DNA of 64,000 nt. Source: Cladobotryum mycophilum (Eukaryota; Ascomycota; Sordariomycetes; Hypocreales; Hypocreaceae). Where the stretch lies: assembly GCA_036429605.1 (NCBI GenBank), contig JAVFKD010000004.1:2170001-2234000 (forward strand). The letters are read 5' to 3'. Shown one piece after another: positions 47,201 to 59,945 of this stretch (position 1 is its first letter; each line of letters opens with the position of its first letter). Below the pieces are notes generated by a model. That model worked only from the letters and a program-made list of their open reading frames with translations, was not told where the DNA came from and searched no databases. The position numbers were made by a program, and so were the translations under genes.

Positions 47201-49567
47201 TGAGATGAAAAAGACTAATTGCCTAGCCGCAGCATCCATGAGCCCCAAGTTCTGATTATTAATATTGTGATCATCAAGGAGAGCGTAACTTCGGCGCTTT
47301 TTTTGGGCGGGGAAAGGTCAGCAGGATAAGGACGGACGTCAAGAGAATTTCACAGCCCTGGAGCTGTTTTCTCTGGTGAGGGTGTCAGCATAGAGTAATA
47401 CTCTGGAAGAATGAGTCCAAAAAAATTACGCCCTGGAAATGGGATTGCATAAGAGTTCTAGACGTCCGTCAATCCATGGATGACGAATTTAATAATAATG
47501 AGCATTCAAGAGTCGAGAATTCGGCGAAGCCTCCAGGGCGTGCTGTTTAACACGAGTAGGGCAGTGTAGAGTCAACGACGACGGACCTACACACTCTGTG
47601 GTAATGACAGCGTCCTGAGCCTACCAGGCCATAGTAATACCAAAACCTGGTTACGTATAAACTTGTACAAGGCACGGGAATGAAAGCAATTGAAAAACTC
47701 TCAAGTAAATTTGCGAATGTGTGGGCAATGCATTATCAACTGCATCATGGACAAATCGACGCATGAGTTTGGTGCATCCTGGACCACCCCAACATAGAGG
47801 CACGTCAAGCGCTCTAGGACCTGGATTATAGGCCTAGCTCGCTGAAAGTCTCGGCGGACCTAATCATGAATTCATCAACGGATGAATAAATCGAATGGAC
47901 GACTGGCTCCACGCTTTATTCGGAGAAAAACAACGTCTATAGATGCAGATGAGGTCCCAATATTTATAAAAAAATGGATCATTATTCATAGATATTCATG
48001 TATAGAAGATTACTTGAGAATCTAACCGATTCAGAGGATTTCATCTCTCGTAGGCAATCGACCTGACTGTGGGACCTTCTTCTGGCTTCGGATACCTGTT
48101 TATCAACACCCACCCGATGCAAGCTTACCTGCGATGGAACTCTGTACCCCGCCACCCACCTCGTCAAGTCCTACCCTAAACGTATTCGGTAGGTTTGATC
48201 AAACGACATGGGTCGTAGAGCATTTATATGAACAGGGTTATGTTATTGATCCCAAGTGATGGGAGATGGTATCTCCTATATTATGCGTATATTTATTTCT
48301 AATACCAAGAAAACATTTGGGTGTGTGTTAGCATTGTAGTGAGTGGATTGAAATGCAAGCTCCAAATTGTGGCATCCGCCAAACCCCAGACCTCGAAGGG
48401 GCTCATCAGGTTTACCTCGTGCAGTCTAATCTTGGAGAAAGTTGGTAACGCTCAAAGCTCTCAATAGAAACAATGAATATGCCATATATTTCACGTCAAA
48501 GAGAGTCCGCCTTTCCGTATACCAATGATCTAGGACATGAAACTCAGTCATAGTCGTGGTTATTCTACATCCATACCCAGGTTCATACAAGACTCAAAGG
48601 AATTACAGGAGGGCCGCTGACTAGAGTTACTGAGCTTCCCCGCTGTACAGGCCCCCGGAGCTATCGGTGGCTCTATTTTTAAGCTCGTGTTGAAGGTTAG
48701 GTTCCTTGTTGGGCACCTACCCACCTGCAGCCCGACCCGACCTTATCATTAATGGAGACATCCCACTCCGCACCCATCCAGGGATCTCTTCTGGGGCTTC
48801 TCGCTGCGGGGAGACGGTTGTATCGAATCGTTGATAAGAGCAAGCTATTCTGATGTCGCTTTAATATATCCGAGCATCATGTAGAATCGCGTTCTAGACC
48901 AGAAACACGAGTACGCGATGCTCAACAATGTTGCATCATGCCGCCAATATGTGGTGTGATGATTAATAAATCTTCAAAAGTCCCCTCCCATCAGGCAGAC
49001 GGGCGCCTACTGCAGATCTAGTTCTGGCAGGTCAATATCGCCCGTCCACATCACTGGCAAACACGTATGGGCTCGGGGCTGCTCAAGTGGCACACGGAAC
49101 AAACACCTCTCTTCGGCAGTTCAGAAGCTGCTCGACAATCCCCGACGGGTAGATCGAGGCGGGATCGACACTGCGCCAGAGGCAGACGTACTGATCCGAT
49201 TTGTCGACGCGGAGTGGTTTGCGGAGACCTCTCCTCGTTAAAGGACAATGGCGTCAGTTACCAGGGGCTTCACCGTTGCACTGCTCCCGCCGTTTGCCTC
49301 GCATTGATCACAAGCTCTCGAGCCAAAGGGGAAGGTTCTTGTATTTAGTAATCGCCGTCACCTTCTAAACATGGTGCTAGTGCCTGGAGAAGTCGCGATA
49401 GAGGGGGACCGAGAGTGCGAGAGCGAGAGGGTCCTCTATATGTGAGTGAGACATTTGCTTGGACGAACCAAGATCAATTACCTTTAAAGAGGACCATCAT
49501 CCGCACTCTTTTGATAGGTTTGTGCCGTTACGCGCAATAGACTTCGTTTGCCGTGCATCTTTACACA
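44254..49567. other. 5.3 kb gene-poor region
   Basis: No supported gene on either strand. All open frames are under 95 codons, overlap each other, and show no domain, signal peptide or splice-compatible extension that I can recognise. The left end holds the promoter of the PGAP4-like gene; the right few hundred bases hold the carboxypeptidase promoter. Composition is mixed. Decayed transposon or lncRNA content is possible but not shown. Confidence 0.45.
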
Positions 49568-51023
49568 ATGAAGTCTCTCGCCATCTTGTCGGCATTCCTT
49601 GCCACTGCTTCGGCAGCTGCTATCCAACCTCCCAGGGTATCCTACGATGGATATAAGGTCTTCCGAGTACCTGTTGGTGAGCACGTCGAGCGAGTCAATG
49701 ATGTTGCTTCAAAGTTGGACCTGCAGACCTGGAAGGCTGCTAAGAAAGCCGGTGCTTTTGCCGACTTTGCCGTTCACCCTGACAAACTCGATGCCTTCCA
49801 TAAGGAGGTTGGCGATTTGAAGCCAATCGTGATGCACGAGGATCTTGGTGCTTCAATTGCCGAAGAATCAAGCCTCTCAGTCTATGCTGGTATGTCCCCT
49901 TCCAACGCTACTAATGGCCGATGGAAAATTGTACTAACAGTCGCGTGATAGCTGGATCTGCCAACAGCACTTGGTTCACCGCGTACCACTCCTATGCCGA
50001 CCACGTCCAATTCCTCAAGGATCTCCAGGCACAGTTCCCTTCCAACTCCAAGATTGTCTCTTCGGGCACTTCCCTGCAAGGAAACGACATCACTGGTATT
50101 CACTTCTACGGAAAGAATGGTGGGGGTAAGAATCCCGCCGTTGTTTTCCACGGAACTGTCCACGCAAGAGAATGGATCGGAACAAAGGTCGTCGAGTACT
50201 TTGCCTACACCCTTCTCAACGGATATGGCTCCGACACCAAGATCACCGGATACCTGGACAAGTTTGACTTCATCTTCTTCCCCTTTGTGAACCCCGATGG
50301 TAAGTCTTGTGTGCTGTGGTGGCTCTTGGTATCAATCGTAGTCCGTACTAAGAACGTCTCCAGGTTTCATTTACACACAGACGACCGATCGAATGTGGCG
50401 CAAGAACCGTCAAACAACTTCTGGCAGCTCATGCCTTGGCCATGACATCAACCGAAACTGGCCGTACAAGTGGGACGTTAAGGGCGGTGCTTCCACCAAC
50501 CCTTGCGCTGAAGACTTCAAGGGCGCTGCTGCTGGTGATGCTCCTGAGACCAAGGCTCTGGCCGCGTTCTTGCAGAAGACCAAGGCTGCGCAAGGCGTCA
50601 AGATCTACATTGACTACCACTCCTACTCTCAACTATTCATGACTCGTGAGTCTACATATCCTTGACCCGTGCAAGTCTGGACTTGTGAGAATGAGCTAAC
50701 ACGTTTTTCTAGCCTACGGTTATTCCTGCAGCGCTCTCCCAGCAAACAACAACGAATACCAGAAGCTTGCCAATGGTGCAGTCGCGGCTATTAAGGCTGT
50801 CCACGGCGTCTCTTTCCAAGCGGGACCTATTTGTTCAACCATCTATCCTGCAACTGGCAGCAGTGTTGACTACACTGCTGACGTCGTCAAGGCTGACTAC
50901 GTCTTCACCTCCGAGCTCCGAGACACTGGCAGATACGGCTTCGTCCTCCCTGCCAACCAAATCGTCCCCAGCGGAGAGGAGGCCTTTGCTGGTGTCAAGT
51001 ACCTGTTGGAGAACGTAAAATAA
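49568..51023 (+). CDS. Secreted zinc metallocarboxypeptidase (M14A, carboxypeptidase A-like)
   Basis: Secreted protease removing C-terminal residues, made as a proenzyme. Exons 49568-49889, 49952-50299, 50364-50645 and 50713-51023 give 420 residues; all introns are phase 1. Visible: signal peptide MKSLAILSAFLATASAA, an activation propeptide to about residue 108 with the expected VFRVPV and LKPIVMHEDLG blocks, then the catalytic domain with zinc ligands in HAREW (H-x-x-E), DRMWRKNRQ, GHDINRNWPYKW, third zinc ligand in DYHSYSQL, and the general-base glutamate in TSELRDTGRYGF. Similar enzymes are secreted by insect-pathogenic Hypocreales during cuticle digestion, but the family is widespread. 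No disruption seen. Confidence 0.95.
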
Positions 51024-51607
51024 AGATCGAAGAAAGACATGACATTAGTTAATGAATGAATAAAAAATAATACCCCTTCTTCGCCACAGATCTTGTTTCA
51101 ATTGCCCAATCATATGTGGAAGATGACTGAAAAGGCTGATGTAGGATTTTTGATGCCCCTCTTCCCCTGTTCCCCTCATACCCTCAGACTCTCAGACCAT
51201 TGTTGATTACTCTGCGCCTGCATCCAATCCACCTTTGTACAGCTTTCGAACGTCCTCACCAATCAACTGGTGAATTTTGGTATCCTCTCTCTGTCAAAAC
51301 GGCACGTCGTCAGACCGCCCTTGATCGGGATCCCTCCATAGGGAGATTGCCAAGCAACGGCAATTATAGCCCAAATATCAGTTGAGGAAGACACGGTTGG
51401 CCTTCTCGGACCTCGGTCAGATCACCCCGCACTTCCCATTGATCCATACCTATGTGGTTTATCCTTCAGCTTACCCCTCATGACGTTGATTGCTCCACGA
51501 TGTTATTGTTGATGTCGATATTTGAGTTGGCATGGTTTCTAGTTCTTTCATAACCTGGTTTTAATGCTGTAATATTGTTTGCTTCATCAGTAGTTAAACC
51601 ATCCACC
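51024..51607. other. Spacer between carboxypeptidase and paraoxonase-like gene
   Basis: Carboxypeptidase 3' UTR and the promoter of the next gene; AT-rich just before its ATG. Nothing else seen. Confidence 0.5.
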
Positions 51608-52948
51608 ATGGCGGGCTTTTTGAACCCTCGCACGGTTCCTCTGATTGTGATCCTTTGCACATATCTATATAACTACCATCTACAACGTCCGATAAAGGTC
51701 CTTGGCATCTTCAGAACACCAAACAGTACAGTAGTGCCGGAGGGTGACTTTTTTGTTATCGAGGACACGACGCATTGCGAGGACTTGCATTACTATCCTC
51801 TAAGCAATGAAATCTTCACGGCTTGCGAGTCATCCTATGGCACCCGACATAGCTGGTTCCCTGCTCTTGAACACCTCAACGTCACTGGCATTCCGCTGAA
51901 TGGTAACCTCCAAGTAATTGATGCCAGGGTAAGTGCGGATATAATACCGGAAAGATAGCCAATGATACTAACCCTAATCACAGACACACAAGTCTCGCAC
52001 TCTGGTTCTTGAAGGGTTCGACGGCTCATTCGTAACGCACGGAATCGATGTCATCTCTGATCCAGAGAAGCCAGAGGGAGAGGCAGTTTACATATTCGCT
52101 GTTAACCACCTCCCAAATCCCGAGCACTTTGGAGAAAATGGTAATCCAGAAGCACCTAAAGCCCGTTCCGTCGTTGAGGTGTTTCACCATGCCCTTGGCT
52201 CGAATACGGCCAAGCACATTCGCACCGTCTGGGATCCTCTCGTCACAACACCGAATGATATCGTTGCTGTGTCTCCGAATTCCTTCTTCGTGACAAACGA
52301 TCACTTTCATAGGGAGGGTTTTCTGAGGGTTATCGAAGACATTTTTCTGGCAATCAAGTGGACTAATACCATCTATGTGGAATTTACCGGACCTGCCTCG
52401 CCGGAGGATGACAGCAAGGGGGTCAAGGCATCTGTCGCATTGGAAAATATGCACAACAACAATGGTTTAGGCCATGGCCGGACACCCGATGAAGCAGTCA
52501 TAGTTGAATGCAGTTCTGGAGAAATGAACATTGGCTTGATACGCGACAAGGTCATCGAGGTGAAGGACAAAATATTGCTGGACACGGTTATTGACAATCC
52601 GAGCTACTTCTCCGATCCTTATGCTGATGAGACATTTGATGCCAGCGGTTATGTCAACTGCGGTAGCACTCAACCGGTGCATTTCGCTGCCAACAAAGGC
52701 AAGTGGGAGGCGACGGATGCCATCATGGTGCTCAAAACATCGCCTGCTAAGAAGGGCGACAGTGGAGATGAAGCGTCCAAGTGGGATACAAAGCTAATCT
52801 TTGAGGACGATGGCCACCGGATCCGCACTTGCAGCAGCGCTGTGCTGGTGGCGATTGATCCCAAGGAGGAGGGGGCAAGCGACGAGCTTGGTTGTATGCG
52901 TCGGGATACTGGTCGAGAAATGCGATTGCCGTCAAGATTGACCTGTAG
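51608..52948 (+). CDS. Paraoxonase/arylesterase-like beta-propeller protein with apparent C-terminal frameshift
   Basis: Likely a calcium-dependent lactonase/arylesterase of the six-bladed propeller (PON) family. Exon 1 is 51608-51928 (start in CCACCATGG context, N-terminal signal anchor), exon 2 starts at 51984. Family blocks: EDLHYYP...ACESS, NDIVAVSPNSFFVTNDHFHR (the PON signature with Asn-Asp calcium ligands), DNPSYFSDPY and CSSAVLVAIDPKEEG. After the last block, the open frame diverges and runs to 52991. The next frame reads AWLYASGYWSRNAIAVKIDL and stops at 52946-52948, matching the usual family C-terminus. A single missing G in the G5 run at 52871-52875 would explain this. With that base the protein would be 428 residues. 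Could be a sequencing error or a real mutation that removes the last blade strand. Confidence 0.8.
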
Positions 52949-53868
52949 ATTAGTCTGCCGGTGTGTGTATCTATCGGATAAAGGGAGGTAAAAAAAAGGT
53001 GGTTGCTTACAGGAGATTGATAACGGGCTTGAAGCGTCATCGGGCGCAGGTGGGCACGTTGAAAAAGGATCGCGCGCGGTAAAAAAAAAAACTTGGTTCG
53101 GTGAGGGCAAGGCCGCCATTCGGCAAGTATAGAGATTATCAAGGATCCTAGGATATATGTCGGCAGGTACTCCGTGGGGAATGTGGCAAATGGTTTCTGG
53201 TTCAGAAACCCCCACGTGAAGCAATAAACGGGGTCTGGTTGATCCTCGAGCTGAGATGATCTGTGAAGATGTGTGCAACTTCGGCAGCGGCAGCAGCAGC
53301 GACAGCGGGAGAGTTGATGAGAGGATCGTCGGGTTACGTAGGCCCTTGCCATGGGCACCAGCATGATCTGGTCAAATTGACCCGTCCCCAAGGCAGATAA
53401 GACCCCTCTTATTTGGAATTCCAGCACTCAAGAACATCTATATATATGCTCTGAAGAGCCTTTGATTTCCTCCGTCCCCGACAATAGTTGCGATTTGAGG
53501 CCTCTCTCACTTTCTCCGCCCCTGGTAAATCTGGTTGGGTGAGCAATAGCGCGGCATTGTTTAGGGATTACAGGGGGTGCAAGGTATGGTATGGATGGAT
53601 GGATGTATGACGGGTGGAGACACTGAAGGATTCATTGTCAACCGTAAGACCAGTAGAACGTGCATCGCCCTATTTGTCAGTATTGGTTTCAACTTGCTCT
53701 CGCAAACTATTTCCCTTCAAAGGAAGAGGAGACGATTACTTATAAGTTACCTAACCAGGATCTAAGACATTGTGTGAAGCATTTAATTGTAACCCCAGTG
53801 TCCCCATTTCCCTGCCATGTGATTCTATCTTATCCACCCATGCTTGGCACGGGGGTCAGATTGATTGG

Positions 53869-53892
53869 GGGGTGACTTGGGGGGTGACTTGG
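53869..53892. repeat. 12-bp tandem duplication
   Basis: GGGGTGACTTGG occurs twice in direct tandem. Isolated, with no supported function. Confidence 0.6.
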
Positions 53893-54654
53893 ATAGGAAA
53901 TTGGCATCAAATATTTTTGGTTCGAACCGAGGAGGATTCTTGTCTTTGCTTCTTCTTCAGCAGAGTGGAGAGAGTAAGAGGGATAAAAAAAGTTCCAAAG
54001 GAAAAAAAGCGTAAACGTTGCAATACTGACTCAGTTGAGGCCGATCGGCATTGATGCATGATGGTCAGGGCATTGGCCCAAGTGGAGTGTTTATCAATCG
54101 AAAAAGGCTTGTGATCCGGCACAGAAGGAAAATTTTTATCTGATCATCTTATCAATCCATCTAATCTCTCCACTCACACGCCTCATCTGCCCCTGGATGG
54201 CGACGGACGGTAACTCCTAATCAGTCTTAGCAAACATGCCATCTCGGCGCCATAAGCCTTGGCTTCATTCATCTTGAAGAAGGGCTTTTTCTTCGAGTTC
54301 TTTTCCGTGACGGAAACTTTGGCTTTCCAAGACGTTATTGCGGTTCAGCATCTTTCTAGAATGATGAAGCAGCCGCCCCCTCCCCCAGGTTAATAGGCCC
54401 CCTGTCATCACGAACCAATATCGGCACGGCCGGTCATCATAGCCCTCCCTTAGCCCTTCTGTCAAATGTTACAGCGTGACGCACATTCGGCACGCTTCTG
54501 GAAGGTGTTCGCCGCACACCATATCGGAGCCTTTAGCCTGTCTCCACCAATTTTTAACCCAAAAGCTTGGAACCTTGTTCGTCCCCCCCATTGACAGACC
54601 AACAAACCACCCACAAACCACAATGAAGGGAGGGGAAGAGAACTGTGAAAGTCC

Positions 54655-54669
54655 GTGTGTGTGTGTGTG
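54655..54669. repeat. GT dinucleotide microsatellite
   Basis: About seven GT units in the non-coding region upstream of the ferric reductase. Confidence 0.65.
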
Positions 54670-55153
54670 AGGGGGAGGCCGGGGCGGGCGGTAACTCGGT
54701 AGATTTCATATACATAGATAAACAATCGGTCCTTGCTGCCGCGATAGAACATCCCACATATCTTGGGTTATTTGGGAAGCAAGATCAAAACGTTGACCCG
54801 AAGCCGACTCCGATGTCTTGAGCCTGGGCGACTTTCCCCTAGGTAGGGTTTGGCTCTATTTTTTTTTTGCTTTGGCCCACCTCTTGAGTCAACAAGGTTT
54901 ACTCTGGGAGGAGTGCTACCAAGGTTTATCATGACCCTCATGGAGAAAAGCATGGCTCCGTAGCATGCCGAGTGGATAACGGCGCCGTTCTAGATTTCGT
55001 TGGCGGAGCAAACATACCAACCTGTTGGGATTCTACTGTCTGTGGGGTTTTCGTCATGGCAGGACCATATAATAAGCGCATTGGTCGTTTGTTTCTTGTT
55101 CCAACTTCTTTCGTACGTCTTCAGGTGCTTCAACAAAATTCGGCAAAACCACC

Positions 55154-57576
55154 ATGGCGTCTCGGCTCGCTTATCTGCTTTGCCTGCTGTTTGCAGCCTG
55201 TGCTCTGGCCGCCAAGCCCCTCGGCCACCAGGTCTGCGTTGCATCCTGCTACTACTCCCTCCTCAAGGTCAGTTATAGCGGCAAAAATGCTACGGACCAG
55301 GCGGCGTGCACGAACCCCCTCCGTGTGAGCTCAACATATCTCTGCGTCAAGGAAAACTGTCATGAGGTGGACATCGGGCCTGGTATTAAGTGGTGGGCTG
55401 GCGCCTGCAAGAAGTCTCAGAAAGTCGTCAATCTGGATGCGTACCACAAGACCACGGACAATGCTACCGTGGAGTATATTTCCACCCTGCCAACGGTTGG
55501 ACTGAAATCGAAGACACCTCTCAACACCACGGCTGTTCCAATCAAGACGACTTGGGAGCAGGTTCATCGATCTCTTCATACCTACGATGCGTTGCGCACA
55601 TACAATCTCGATATCCGGTATTTACATACTTGCGCAATGGTGTAGATCTATAATGGGCTAACTTATTTGACAGATGGGTAGTGTACGGCTTCTGGGGCCT
55701 CGTTGTGCTTCTCGGTACCATCACCCACGCATGGTCGTTTATTTCTTTGAAGCGATCCAGCCAACCCGCAAGCAATGCTGAAGTTTCCGCCGGACCCAAG
55801 AAAGGCGGTCTCAAGTCATGGTTGAACGCCAACATCTTCATGGCACCGACATTCAACTACCATCATCACCAAACTCTCGGCTGGTTCACGATCCCACTCC
55901 GTTTCCAATCCGTGGTCATCGCAGCCTACTTTGTTATGCATGTCATCGTGCTGGCTACTCACTATACCGTCTTTGAGAATAACTATTAGTGAGAAACCTG
56001 ACTCCTTTCCACACAATACATCATACTGACATTAGGCAAAGCTACAAAACAAACAAGGGTCAGGTGTTGCGATATTTGTCCGACAGACTCGGCCACCTCA
56101 TGTCAGCTTCTATGCCATTTGTTTTCCTATTTGGCGGAAGAGGTAACCTGTTGCTCTTTGCGACTGGATGGAGCTACCGCACATTCAACATTTTCCATCG
56201 CTGGGTCTCCATTATCTTGACGATTGAGGGCATTATTCACGGTGTAGCCTTTTCAGCTTATTATGTCACTGGTATGACTCATGTGAAATATTAGATACGC
56301 AAAATACTGACTGGGGCTTGTAGAACAAGGTTGGGAAGTTTATCGAGAAAATCTCAAGGACGATGAGATCTTCTGGTATGGTATCATAGTACGTGGAACC
56401 TCGCTCTCACATTTTATGACCAACTCTAACAGAAAGTAGATGCTCATTGCTATGGGTTTCGCCATATTTATGGCTCTTGGCCCCATCAGGCAGCGCGTAT
56501 ACGATTTCTTCAAGGCCGCACATATCATTTTTGCAGCCATCTTTGTGGCTGCCTATTACCAGCACGTAAAGACTCAGTTCTCTGGGTACTACAAGGTTTG
56601 GGCATGGGCGAGCATTGGTCTCTGGGCTGGCGACTACTTCCTGAGACTGGTCCGACTCCTGTTCATGAACTACAAATCACTTCTTGGCCAGGGCATTCCG
56701 GCACTGGCTAGCTATAGTGAGGAGACTGGCATGATTCGTCTCCAAGTTCAGCCATCCATGACCACTTACAAGCAAACCCCTGGAACCTACTACTACCTCT
56801 ACTTCCCGGGCTGGCGCATCTGGGAGTCCCACCCTTTCACCTTGGCAGGACGATCCGTGGAGGTGGAGGAGTTGTCATCTGCTTCCGATCAGAGTGATCG
56901 AGAAAATGACGGCGAAAAACGCGTTCAATCACCACGAGTCACGGAGTTTAGCACTCAGAAGGGGGCCTCATATCTAACTTTCATGATCAGGCCTAGAGAT
57001 GGAATGACCAGACGACTGCGCGATTCTCTTCTGCAAGAGGGCGCATCGGGACAACGACGAATCCGAGTACTACTGGAAGGCCCCTACGGCACGCCCGCGC
57101 GATTCAACAACTTCGACAACGTTCTCTTCATCACTGGAGGCAGCGGCGTTACGACCGTGCTACCTTATCTGCGCATGTTCTTCGAAGATGGATACAATGG
57201 AGGCAATGTCCCCAACACGAAGCTAGCCTGGGTCGTCCGAGATGAAGGCTTCGTGCGTGACGTACTTGCCAACGATCTTAGACGGACCGAAAGCGCCTCG
57301 TCAGCATCTAGCAAACTCAGCATGGACTTCTTCGTCACCACTGGCGGGAGCCAGGACTCCGGTAACGAGAAGTACATCAAGGATACCAGGTTCAAATATG
57401 AGCGTCCAGACATTGAGTCATTAGTAGACAACTTTGTCACAAGGAACCACGGGCGAAAGGCCGTTTTTGTTTGCGGACCCGCAGACATGGCGGACCAGAC
57501 ACGTTTGGCCGTCATCAAACAGGTGAAGAAGGGTTACAGCGATGTTGAACTCTTCGAAGAGATGTTCTGCTGGTAA
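55154..57576 (+). CDS. Ferric/cupric reductase transmembrane component (FRE family)
   Basis: Plasma-membrane flavocytochrome that reduces extracellular Fe3+ or Cu2+ with NADPH before uptake. Exons 55154-55617, 55674-55988, 56042-56271, 56324-56388 and 56440-57576 give 736 residues. Visible: signal peptide, Cys-rich extracellular N-domain (VCVASCYYSLL...CHEVDIGP), ferric-reductase domain with paired haem histidines in HHQTLGW, FNIFHRWVS and AHIIFAAIFVAAYYQH, FAD-binding HPFTLAG, NADPH-binding GGSGVTTVLPYL, CGPADMA, and C-terminal ELFEEMFCW. The second intron's first acceptor (TAG ending 56035) would create a stop at the junction; the next AG (56040-56041) gives an open frame and is also better spaced from the CTGAC branch. 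Regulation by iron is likely but no clear GATA-repressor site was identified. Confidence 0.93.
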
Positions 57577-58074
57577 ATTAACAGGACACCATCAACGACC
57601 GGAGCGGGCTGCGGTCGAGGAAACGAACTAATAATACGGATAATGAGAATAGACGAGATTCCATTGGGAGTTCAATAGAATAGACAAGCTTTCCCAAGTG
57701 CAAGGATGTTTTGTTCCCACTAGACCATTGACGTGAACTGTCATGAGCGCCTCTCCCCGACCCTGACAAACGTGGGGGAGTCGGGCCGATGCACACGAAA
57801 CGATGAACGTTGTCAAGTTCATAAACGGTCTTTGGTTGAGCAGGTGATCTTTAGTGTAATATATTGAGGTATGGGTATTTGCAAACTAGCTTTAAAAGAA
57901 GACAAGATTCCATCATCAAACCTCGAGAGTGTAATATGAGATTCGGGCCTTGCTGGCCAAGGGCCGAGGCAATGGCCGCTCGCTCACCAATGCAAAGTCA
58001 TCTATAGCAAAAAAGAAAACGCCATTCGTAGGAATGCCATGCATCTCCAAGTTCATGATTCATTCATTGCGCCC
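57577..58074. other. Convergent 3' intergenic region
   Basis: Spacer holding the 3' ends of the ferric reductase (plus) and the FAD-linked oxidase (minus). Nothing else seen. Confidence 0.5.
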
Positions 58075-59945
58075 TTAGATCCTACACAGCTTCCCATCCG
58101 ACCTTTCCACAAATGCCTCGGCACCAACACATGTTGGGCAATAAAACGTATCCGTGGGGTCATACTTCTTCTTTGTTGCCAAGTGTGCCGGGTACATGGC
58201 ACCGTAGAAGCTCTTGATGTAGTCGGGATCATTCCGATCACCCTCGTTCATGTAACCCCCGGTGTCTGGCGCCAGCTTCTTGGCAGCGCCGCCTTTGGTG
58301 AATGTGATGTCGTCTGCAACCGCCTTGCGTACTGCTTGAGAAGTTACCCTTGGTATTGATCGCCCTGTGACGATAACGTAGGGGGATTTCCGCCAGGCTG
58401 GATTCAACCCTGATGTCCCATCCTTGGCGTCCTCAAACACCTTGCCTCCTGATACCAACAAGACTACATTGGATGCGTAATCCTCAGGCTTCCCAGCGAT
58501 GACTTCTACAGTCTCACGGACCCGGCCATAGTCCTGTACCGCAGCCTTATCAATCATACGCGATGTCAGGGTGGATGTATCGCCAACGGGATCATATAGC
58601 CCTGATTCATTGCCATAAAATGACCAGTAATCCGGGTATGTTGCAAACGTCTCGTTTACGGACAGTTTGCCCTCAAACTTGGCCAGAGACTTGCGTACCG
58701 GAGCAAAAGCGCGTTCCGCCTCCTCCTTTGACTTGCCAATCATCCATATCCCATGGCGATACCCAGAGGTTGCGTTGCCAACAAAGACCCTAGGGAAGTT
58801 GCGGAACCAGAATGCATATCCAGAATAGCCGGCATCGTTGAGACCCGGGTACGCCTGCATCAAGATGGCTACTGCATCGAGAAGATCCGAGTTGTTTGGC
58901 GTCTGATGAACAGGCGCGAGGGTGAGGTGATGTGCAGTTACCGCATTAACATTGGGGTACGCCTTGATTTTGGCACTGAGCACGACGCCAAATCCGGGGC
59001 CTCCTCCACGAAGCGCACGGAAGAGGTCGGTATGCTGACAATGGTTCGCCAGGACAACTTGGCCATCCGCAAGCATAACCTCCGCCTCAAGAACCTGGTC
59101 CGCGCCGAGTCCATAGTCACGCGTTGCCGGTCCGTGGCCGCCGCCAGATGGCCAGCCTCCAATTGCCCCAGGTGAGATCGAGCCGCCTCCAACGACAATC
59201 ACATTGTGTTTCTTGGCCTCCACATAGACATCTCGCCACTGGAACGCACCGTCAATGTGAATAGCGCTGCCTTTCCAGCCTGACTTGTCGCATTTGTCGG
59301 CAGATGCATATAGCCCCTCAAAGTTGATGCCGTTCCGGTAATATCGCAGCCATATCTCGAGACTTCCATAACCGTCGCCGCGACCGAGCAAGTCATGACC
59401 CGTGCTGGAAACAGTGAGCCGAAGATTGCGCGACCTTGCAAAGTCTAGTCCTGTCGCAATGTCGCGGCGCGTGGTCGCATTAATGGCATAAACTGGAAGC
59501 TGGCCAAGCGTGCATGTTGTCGGCGTCTCGCCAGCAGTGTAGTTTACGGGGGCGCAGGTGATGTTGAATGGATACGTCCTTCCAATGGGCTTCTCAGTCT
59601 GAAAATCTTGGTCTGTCCACATCTGGTCCACGAAAGCGCAGGTGTCCAGGTTCTTGGCCGGGCCAGGATAACATGATTCCGCAATGGGTGTTGATTTGAT
59701 CAGCTTGCCGCTGATGGTCGTATTGAAGGATTTCCATGTCTCTTCTGATGGCCAGCATTTGTCTCCAGGTGTCTGCCTCGATGTCAGTACGGGAGCTGGG
59801 AGTGTCTTGGGTCTTACCGAACAGCGCTCACACATCTACATTGAGGCACGTTGGCCACTGAAACTGGACTCTCTAGCGGCTCCTGGCAGCTGGCGCAGCC
59901 CAACAAGATGGCCAATAAAGGCAGCAGCCGAGCTATAGAATGCAT
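58075..59945 (-). CDS. Secreted FAD-linked oxidase (BBE-like, isoamyl-alcohol-oxidase type)
   Basis: Extracellular flavin oxidase of the FAD_binding_4 plus BBE family. Exons 59945-59818 and 59776-58075 give 609 residues. Exon 1 encodes a signal peptide (MHSIARLLPLLAILLGCASC). The frame requires acceptor GAG ending at 59777 rather than the CAG 4 nt downstream. Visible: STGHDLLGR, whose His is the usual covalent FAD attachment site; GGGSISPGAIGGWPSGGGHGP; YGLGADQVLEAEVMLADG; GGGPGFGVV; and the BBE C-terminal block YDPTDTFYCPTCVGAE. No second covalent cysteine is evident, so flavin attachment is probably single. Numerous N-glycosylation sequons. Substrate unknown. Confidence 0.92.

Larger units (their letters stand above)
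52949..55153. other. Intergenic region upstream of the ferric reductase
   Basis: No supported gene. It contains a 12-bp tandem duplication (53869-53892), a TG microsatellite (54655-54669), several poly-A or poly-G tracts, and the ferric reductase promoter and leader near 55000-55153. Confidence 0.5.

Noticed and set aside
46807..47255. Two small adjacent plus-strand frames in the gene-poor region
   Set aside because: Under 90 codons, no signal peptide or conserved pattern, different frames without splice signals joining them.
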